The translations under genes were made by a program, and so were the position numbers. Below, piece after piece: positions 32,001 through 36,365 of a stretch of 36,365 bases of DNA (its first letter is position 1; the number at the start of each line of letters is the position of its first letter). A model generated the notes under the pieces. It saw only the letters and a list, made by a program, of their open reading frames with translations, was not told where the DNA came from and made no database searches. The DNA is taken from assembly GCF_000003605.2 (NCBI RefSeq), contig NW_003140819.1, forward strand, positions 73,576-109,940, in the 5' to 3' direction. Origin of the DNA: Saccoglossus kowalevskii. Taxonomy: Eukaryota; Hemichordata; Enteropneusta; Harrimaniidae.

Positions 32001-35000
32001 CACGCTAGAGCTCTACCAACGTAGTTAGAGGCGACATATCGTATCGTGTACGAAGCATCCTGTTTTCTGATCTTGGTGGAATCAATGGAATACTCTAAGT
32101 ATCTGTTGATAATGAAAATAATAATAATATGGTTCTAGAAGGTTAATAAGGTTTATAATCAGGTCAGAAATGTTAATAAGCTTTATAATCAGGTCCTAGA
32201 AGGTTAATAAGGTTTATAATCAGGTCAGGAATGTTAAGGTTTATAATCAGGTTCTAGAAGGTTAATAAGGTTTATAATCAGGTCAGGAATGTTGATAAGG
32301 TGTATAATCAGGTCCTAGAAGGTTAATAAGGTTTCTAATCAGGTCAGGAATGTTAATAAGATTTATAATCAGGTTCTAGAAGGTTAATAAGGTCTATAAA
32401 CAGGTCAGGAATGTTGATAAGGTTTATAATCAGGTCCTAGAAGGTTAATAAGGTTTATAATCAGGTCAGGAATGTTAATAAGGTTTATAATCAGGTTCTA
32501 GAAGGTTAATAAGGTTTATAATCAAGTCAGGAATGTTAAGAAGGTTTATAATCAGGTCCTAGAAGGTTCATAAGCTTTATAATCAGGTTCTAGAAGGTTA
32601 ATAAGGTTTATAATCAGGTTCTAGAAGGTTAATAAGGTTTATAATCATGTTAGGAAGGTTAATAAGGTTTATAATCAGACCAGGAAGATAAAGAGGTTTA
32701 TAATCAGGTCCTAGAAGATTAATAAGGCTTATAATCAGGTTCTAGAATGTTAATAAGGTTTAATATTAGATTCAAGAAGGTTAATAATGTTTGTATATGA
32801 ATAAAATTATAGATTTTATTACTTGTTCAGTATTAAAGTGGGGGAGTATTAAATAATCAGGTCCTAAAAGGTTAATTGGGTTTAAAATCAGGTTCTAGAA
32901 GGTAAATAATGTTTATATAAGAATAAAACCATAAATATAGTACTTGTTCAGAGTGAAAAAAAAAAGGGGGGGGGGGGGTATAAAATATAACCAGGTCCAA
33001 GAAGGTTAATAAGGTTTATAATCAAGGGCTAGTAGATTAATAAGGTTTATATATAGTTGTTGTTCAGGTTTAAAGCAGAGGAGTCGTCCCCTGCGGACAC
33101 GATAGGTAGCCATAGCGTGTTGTTGTTTACAAACAAGCATCTACCCATGAGCCTTTGCGTTTTTAGCATTAGTTCTTATCATGTGTGCCCTTCGTCTTAA
33201 CACCACATTCTGGTAACACAATACCTGTACTGTAAAATACTTTATTTTAGCTGGAATTAATTTTTGCTGAAGAGACTTTTTCGGTGTTTTGTATGGAATT
33301 TATTTTCACTGATTTTTGACGAGTTGAATGAAAAAAGGTATATTCCCTGGATTTTATTTTCATTGAATCATTCCTTCAGCGAAAATATTGAAAATTAATT
33401 TCAAACGAAAATAAAGTATTTTACAGTATTTGGTAACCCTGGCGACAATACCTGCTTAATATCCATGGCACGTTACTACAAGCCATCGATGACTGCAATC
33501 GTGACTTTTCACCGGCGTCACTTTCTTGTTGGTAACGCTCCCACATGAAATCCCACTCTTTGACGCCACCGTGTCGTATACCATTGCAATACACGAGGGA
33601 CTTCAAATTAGGGGTGATGCTGTAAATAGAAAAGAAGATTACGCACTATAAAATGAGTGATAATGTACTATAAAAATACTACTGTAAAGGGGTTAATTAT
33701 TCACTGGGTTTTAATTTTGCTTATTTGGCTGACTGGAAAATGCGCTAAATAAAACCCAGTGAATATGTAAAATTTAGCATAGAACACATTATCTAAATGA
33801 TAAAACCGTGAATTTAAAACCCACTGAAATGGTAAATCAACGAAATATAAACCCAGTGAAAATTAGTCATTTGACAGTATTAGTCAGAAGAATGCTGTTG
33901 ACCTTTAACATGTTGACCTTTAACCTTTGAATGCCAAATTCAACTTTTTTCACCTATCACAAATCCATGCAGCATATTTTTTTTTCAGATTTTTTTTTTC
34001 AAAATTAAGAACAGAGCTAGTCAATTTGAATATGGACAACAATGTCAAATGATATTCAGCCCAAATTACAACCATAAGTTGAATTCAAACTTGAACATAA
34101 CAAGTGAATTATGTGGGTAAAATGAAAAAAAATGAAGGAAAAAAAGTGTATTCTGTATATGACTTTTACCATCTAGCCTCCCAGGTGGAAATAGTTGTTT
34201 GGACACCAAAATTGAAATTGGCAAAGTCAAACATTACTAAGAATCTTTCAAAAGATAAGGAGTTACCGGGGTAGCGGTTATCATGATAAGTTTATTTCTG
34301 TGCAGACAGAAGTCAACTTATGTCACAATTTTTAAACCCACATAAATTTTTTCATAATTTTTCAAAAATGTTGAGCAATATATTATTATTTATACTAAAA
34401 TATGTTATTCATAGTTTTAATATATTTTTTAGGTCAACTATGTGGAGTCATTAAAAATTTGACTGAAAAAAAAATTTTTTGTCAAAAAATAAACCTGCAT
34501 AAATTTGTTTCCTATTTTTTTCAAAAATTTCTAGACCTAATTATTTTGATATTATAAGATTTAACCTTTTGAACTTTTGAACTTTTGAACTTCAAAGTCT
34601 AATTTCATCATCATTTACAATTGTTTTAAAACAATTATTTTTTTCATAATTTTTCAAAAATTTTGATGAAGACTTGTAGCCAAAAGGAAATTATGTCCAT
34701 TTGGGTCCAAAATTATCTCAAAAAAAAATAGAAAGATATAAAAACTAAAAAAATACATTGTTGTATTTCAATCACCCTTTCACCGAAATGTGGGATTTAC
34801 CAAAAACTGTTAAGATGAATATGAAATTCTGTGTGTAAACACATAAGTAACAAGCAGCTTCTCGGCTGAGATAGCTTCCCTGTTAGCAATGCACAATTCA
34901 ATTAAAGAACTGAAGATATCATTAGAAAATGAACAATATGTATAGTACACTGTATCAAAGCAATCAGACTTGCTGTTTTCAACAAGAATTCGAAAAAACT

Positions 35001-35820
35001 ATAACTTTTTACCAAAAATATTCATCAAAATTAGAGAATTGAAGATATCATCATGAAACCTAAAATAGGTCTACCCAAAGTACATATACACCAAGTATCA
35101 AAGCATTCAGGCTTGTAGTTTTCAAGAAAAAGTCGAAAAAGTAAAACATTGACACGACGACAGACGGCGACGATGAACAATCACTCATATGATAAGCACA
35201 AAATAGTCCTGTTTATAGTCTGCACTTTTCTTCACAAGACTGGGCCAAGAATAGCCAAAGTTTTTGAGTAAAAACTGAAAATTTACTCAAATTTTGTTTG
35301 TTGTCTCCAAAATTAGGGTTTATTTCCAGAAATATAGAATAATATAAGACAAGCAGCCTATCGGCTGAGATAGCTCCGCTGTTAGCAATGCACATTTCAA
35401 TTAAAGAACTGAAGATATCATTAGAAAATGAACAATATGTATAGTAATAAAGCAATCAGACTTGAAAATATCACTTTTTACCAAAAATTGCAAAAATATT
35501 CACCAAAAATAGAGAATTTGAGATTTTGACATGAAATGAACAAATCTGAAAAAGAACCATCCAAGGTACTTGCATATCAAATTTGAAAACATTCTGACTT
35601 GCTGCTTTGAAAAAGAAGTTGAAATTGTAAAGTTGACGACGACGGACGACGACGACGACGGACAATCAGAAATATGAACAGTAATAAAAAAGTGCAGACT
35701 AATACTCACGCATTAGCAACAGGATCCTGCATCCACAAGTCAAACTGTTGTACAGCCTCATCGATGCAAGGTTTGTAACCATAGCGACATGCAGTGCTCA
35801 ACACATTGGCACGATGGAAA
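25904..35820 (-). CDS. M1-family aminopeptidase (aminopeptidase N-like), C-terminal part, gene runs off the right edge
   Basis: Minus-strand exons are 35820-35710, 33619-33452, 32102-31962, then alternative 30196-30115 (A) or 29757-29676 (B), and 26044-25904 ending in TAA. Every intron is GT-AG and phases agree, giving 213 residues plus stop. Family hallmarks of the ERAP1_C-type domain are clear: PNLKSLVYCNGIRHGG, EWDFMWERYQ, ACSNVPWILSRYLEYS, IRKQDASYTIRYVASN, YDILFDMYGSGSF and the tail TKANIKWMDNN followed by EWLENQ. These align by eye, from knowledge of the family, with vertebrate aminopeptidase N. Family members remove N-terminal residues from peptides as zinc enzymes, often as type II ectoenzymes. 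The HEXXH zinc site and N-terminus lie outside the window, so activity and membrane anchoring cannot be confirmed. Confidence 0.95.
26045..26861. other. Intron before terminal aminopeptidase exon: possible old inverted-repeat element
   Basis: 26480-26700 reads like a non-coding transposon made of TTCACGAAA, TTTTCGCGATT and GCGAAATTTAAGC phrases, which keep a minus-strand frame open. No exon signals. Confidence 0.4.
26862..27176. mobile_element. TA-flanked MITE, CTGTAAAATACTTT family, with internal duplication
   Basis: It begins TACTGTGAAATACTTTAAT and ends TTTTTACAGTA. The left half is present twice (26862-26957 and 26963 onward), so one copy is truncated or nested in another. It lies in the last aminopeptidase intron. 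Confidence 0.8.
27177..28243. other. Aminopeptidase intron, no exon seen
   Basis: A/T tracts at 27330 and 27540-27556, and a GCGCCCTCTA motif near 28000. I found no further exon needed: the protein alignment is continuous across this intron. Confidence 0.5.
28244..28620. mobile_element. Inverted pair of CTGTAAAATACTTT-family MITE fragments
   Basis: 28244-28410 is a reverse-orientation copy (ATGATTCAGTGAAAATAAA to AATTCCAGC) and 28455-28620 a forward copy ending GTATTTTACAGTG. Together they form a large imperfect inverted repeat. Confidence 0.75.
28757..29157 (-). mobile_element. Tandem dimer of a tRNA-derived SINE
   Basis: Two direct copies about 199 bp apart on the minus strand each start near GTGAGCCCG. 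Each carries an A-box-like GGTGGCCGAGGGG (28910-28922, 29109-29121) and a B box, GGTTCGAATC in the 28.85-kb copy and GGTTTGAATC in the 29.05-kb copy. Box spacing fits a class II (Leu/Ser-like) tRNA ancestor. Each has the same A/T-rich tail. Confidence 0.75.
29271..29665 (-). repeat. About 34-bp degenerate tandem array rich in TGCATG, downstream of exon B
   Basis: The repeat core on the plus strand is GTAACTATGACAACATGCA with variants. On the transcript (minus) strand it supplies TGCATG at 29657-29662, 29603-29608, 29485-29490, 29450-29455, 29423-29428 and 29274-29279, plus GCATG at 29576-29580. The first lies 14 nt after the exon B 5' splice site. Confidence 0.85.
29676..29757 (-). CDS. Alternative exon B of aminopeptidase (duplicate of exon A)
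   Basis: The exon is 82 nt, with acceptor TTTCCAG and donor GTATAC. It encodes FGTSLFTWSRMLTAL through TRFELSQ, 27 residues. It is identical to exon A at 14 of 27 positions by my count, with the same length and phase. It has no stop and good splice sites, so it looks functional rather than decayed. It loses the Gly-rich YGSGS start of exon A. Confidence 0.85.
29817..30085. repeat. Nine CArG-type elements CC(A/T)6GG between the alternative exons
   Basis: Perfect CC(A/T)6GG decamers start at 29817, 29847, 29901, 29929, 29956, 29984, 30016, 30044 and 30076, spaced mostly 27-32 bp. Forms are CCATATATGG (palindrome), CCTTATATGG and its complement CCATATAAGG. The last four belong to a 60-bp tandem duplication. 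The array fills most of the 357-bp intron between exons A and B. Confidence 0.9.
30115..30196 (-). CDS. Alternative exon A of aminopeptidase
   Basis: The exon is 82 nt, with donor GTATGT and acceptor GTCATAG. It encodes 27 residues starting YGSGSFTFARLLTAV and ending TEFDLQQ. It matches the family consensus at this position better than exon B does. A TGCATG motif lies 22 nt upstream on the transcript strand (30218-30223). Confidence 0.9.
30250..30760. mobile_element. TTAA-flanked MITE (family 1), with nested insertion
   Basis: The left end is TTAAAAAGCGGTGGTCGTCG. The right inverted end GGCACGACGACCACC is at about 30690-30705, and a further TTAA lies at 30757-30760. The element is interrupted at about 30429-30608 by another inverted-repeat element whose ends read ATCTGTATTAAAAGCCGC and GCGGCTTCTAATACAGAT. 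It lies just upstream of alternative exon A. Confidence 0.75.
30761..31387. other. Aminopeptidase intron, A/T-rich, no exon seen
   Basis: Remnants of the dispersed repeat of 23.9 kb (ATCTGAAACTGTCTATATGG). Otherwise poly-A/T-rich. Confidence 0.5.
31388..31458. repeat. Two to three copies of AAAGGTCACACATCCTGGCA repeat (inverted relative to 31810-31946)
   Basis: Short tandem copies of AAAGGTCACA plus CTTCCTGGCACTTT or ACATCCTGGCACTTT occur here. They are the reverse complement of the 27-bp array at 31810-31946, making an inverted pair around the MITE at 31465-31746. Confidence 0.8.
31465..31746. mobile_element. TA-flanked MITE, CTGTAAAATACTTT family
   Basis: Termini are TACTGTAAAATACTTT and AAAGTATTCTACAGTA. 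The interior is long-palindromic with motifs such as CAGTGAAAATAAATTCCAT. It has the same family as 33228-33428, with an internal interruption around 31660-31690. Confidence 0.85.
31810..31946. repeat. 27-bp tandem repeat, about five units
   Basis: The unit is AAGTACCAGGATGTGTGACC followed by TTTCATA. It ends about 16 bp from the 5' splice site of the aminopeptidase exon 31962-32102, inside the downstream intron. Each unit contains an AGGTCA half-site on the other strand. Confidence 0.9.
31962..32102 (-). CDS. Aminopeptidase exon with IRKQD motif
   Basis: The exon is 141 nt, with acceptor CAACAG and a strong donor GTAAGT. It encodes 46 whole codons, YLEYSIDSTKIRKQDASY to ANYDILFD, and ends with AT. 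Those two bases join the G that begins either exon A or exon B to form a Met codon, so both downstream choices keep the frame. Confidence 0.95.
32132..33060. repeat. About 31-bp minisatellite filling an aminopeptidase intron
   Basis: Units read GGTTAATAAGGTTTATAATC then AGGTTCTAGAA or AGGTCAGGAAT. The two tail types alternate over much of the array, giving an approximately 60-bp higher-order unit. Copies become degenerate after about 32780. The intron between exons 33452 and 32102 is mostly this array. Confidence 0.9.
33070..33190. mobile_element. TTAA-type MITE family 2, right-truncated copy
   Basis: It starts TTAAAGCAGAGGAGTCGTCC and contains TGTTTACAAACAAGCATCTA and CATGAGCCTTTGCGTTTTTA. 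It then breaks off. Confidence 0.75.
33228..33428. mobile_element. TA-flanked MITE, CTGTAAAATACTTT family, most complete copy
   Basis: The 201-bp element starts TACTGTAAAATACTTTATTT and ends with the complementary AAATAAAGTATTTTACAGTA. It is a foldback element with TA at both ends, consistent with Tc1/mariner-like target choice. No coding capacity. Confidence 0.88.
33452..33619 (-). CDS. Aminopeptidase exon with VYCNG / EWDFMWERY motifs
   Basis: The exon is 168 nt, with acceptor TTTACAG and donor GTATTG. It encodes 55 whole codons from ITPNLKSLVYCNGIRHGG to SSMACSNVPWILS, then AG of a split Arg codon. The motifs VYCN, EWDF-W and ACS---WIL are strongly conserved in the aminopeptidase N group. 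Confidence 0.95.
33680..33879. mobile_element. Foldback MITE with TACTGT / ACAGTA ends
   Basis: It starts TACTGTAAAGGGGTTAATTA and ends CATTTGACAGTA. Inner arms carry CACTGGGTTTTAATTTTG and its complement AAACCCAGTGAAAATTAG. It is a different family from CTGTAAAATACTTT despite the shared CTGTAAA tip. Confidence 0.75.
33880..34845. other. Aminopeptidase intron, A/T-rich, no exon seen
   Basis: Short GACCTTTAAC and GAACTTTTGAACTTTTGAAC runs (33900 and 34570) and long A/T tracts. Nothing coding. Confidence 0.5.
34846..35700. repeat. Two direct copies of an approximately 350-bp repeat ending in GAC-rich tract
   Basis: Copies start at 34846 and 35347 (CGGCTGAGATAGCT, TGTTAGCAATGCACA, TTAAAGAACTGAAGATATCA). 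Both run to a GACGAC-rich tract followed by GACAATCA or GAACAATCA (about 35150-35190 and 35634-35670). The second copy ends next to the donor of exon 35710-35820. A related GACAGAC tract is at 21130-21165. Confidence 0.7.
35710..35820 (-). CDS. Aminopeptidase exon (first in window)
   Basis: The exon is 111 nt, with acceptor TTTTCAG and donor GTGAGT. After one base completing an earlier codon it encodes 36 residues, FHRANVLSTACRYGYK through MQDPVAN, and ends with two bases of an Ala codon. It corresponds to the helical ERAP1_C segment before the PNLKSLVYC motif. Confidence 0.92.
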
Positions 35821-36365
35821 CTGAAAATAAACAAAAATAACATTTAATTTTTTACCAAGATTTTAGAAAAATTCAGTTTTCATAAACAAATCTTGAATTT
35901 AATGACAATTTTGCTTGCTGAATTTAAAAGACAAATTGGTCAAAAAACATTTTTTTTTTGTATTAATTTAATAAGAATTGAATAGTTCATAATTTCTGGA
36001 ATTCTGTTAATCCTTCGATAGTCTCCAATAACAAATTTCCTTTTAGACTACAATTTGACTACAATAAATTGAAACACTTTCATCAACACTCACAAATTTA
36101 TAAATCAATTTTTTTTTATAATTTTTCCAAAATTTTGATCAAGTCTTGAAGCCAAATATAAATTATTCACTTTCAAATTTTTGAAAAAAATTCAGGATTT
36201 TTTATTTCTCTTTGTGAAGTGGCTTAACCTTTTCACCACCAGTTCCCTCATTTCATCACAAATTCACAAAATGAAAATTAGGGTTCATTTACAGAAATAG
36301 TGAAGATTATGAGAAAAAAGTGATGAAAAATTTGAGAAATGCCAAAATGATTAAAAAACTATTTT
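35821..36365. other. Upstream intron of aminopeptidase to window edge
   Basis: A/T-rich with no exon. The segment after 36220 is an inverted relative of the 24.2-kb dispersed repeat. The preceding aminopeptidase exon must lie beyond the window. Confidence 0.6.

Overview
This window is eukaryotic and looks like an invertebrate animal genome. It has small exons with GT-AG introns, about 30 kb of non-coding DNA, many short inverted-repeat transposons, a CR1/L2-type retrotransposon tail, tRNA-derived SINE copies and abundant minisatellites. Repeat style and CTCF-like motifs fit a marine deuterostome such as a hemichordate or cephalochordate, but that is inference. There is a 116-base assembly gap at 18919-19034.

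Layout. Bases 1-14.9 kb hold no gene I can support. They contain TTAA- and TA-flanked MITEs, a 20-bp AGGTCACRTG tandem array (4841-5270), a truncated non-LTR retrotransposon (6935-7120), a 30-bp minisatellite (7.6-8.75 kb) and an excess of CACGTG and TGACGTCA palindromes. From 14889 to 20884 a four-exon plus-strand gene encodes a 623-residue secreted protein: signal peptide, RTKR cleavage motif, four-cysteine module, acidic Asp/Asn-rich region, and an Asn/Gln/Tyr/Gly-rich region with nine 11-residue repeats. I do not recognise it. From 20.9 to 25.9 kb is the space between two convergent genes, with MITEs, five same-strand CTCF-like cores (24614-25066) and a degenerate repeat just beyond the second gene's stop codon.

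From 25904 to 35820 the minus strand carries the 3' part of an aminopeptidase N-like M1 metallopeptidase gene (last 213 residues, ERAP1_C-type domain). The gene continues beyond the window, so the catalytic zinc motif is not visible.

The most interesting feature is inside that gene. The penultimate coding exon exists twice, as exon A (30115-30196) and exon B (29676-29757). Both are 82 nt with identical phases and encode homologous but clearly different 27-residue segments. Including both, or skipping both, gives an immediate stop codon, so they must be mutually exclusive alternatives if both are used. The intron between them holds nine perfect CC(A/T)6GG elements. The intron just after exon B holds six TGCATG motifs on the transcript strand, and two more lie just before exon A. 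TGCATG is the Rbfox-family recognition motif, and this layout would favour exon B over exon A. It forms a compact candidate splice switch remodelling the C-terminal domain of a surface or secreted peptidase.
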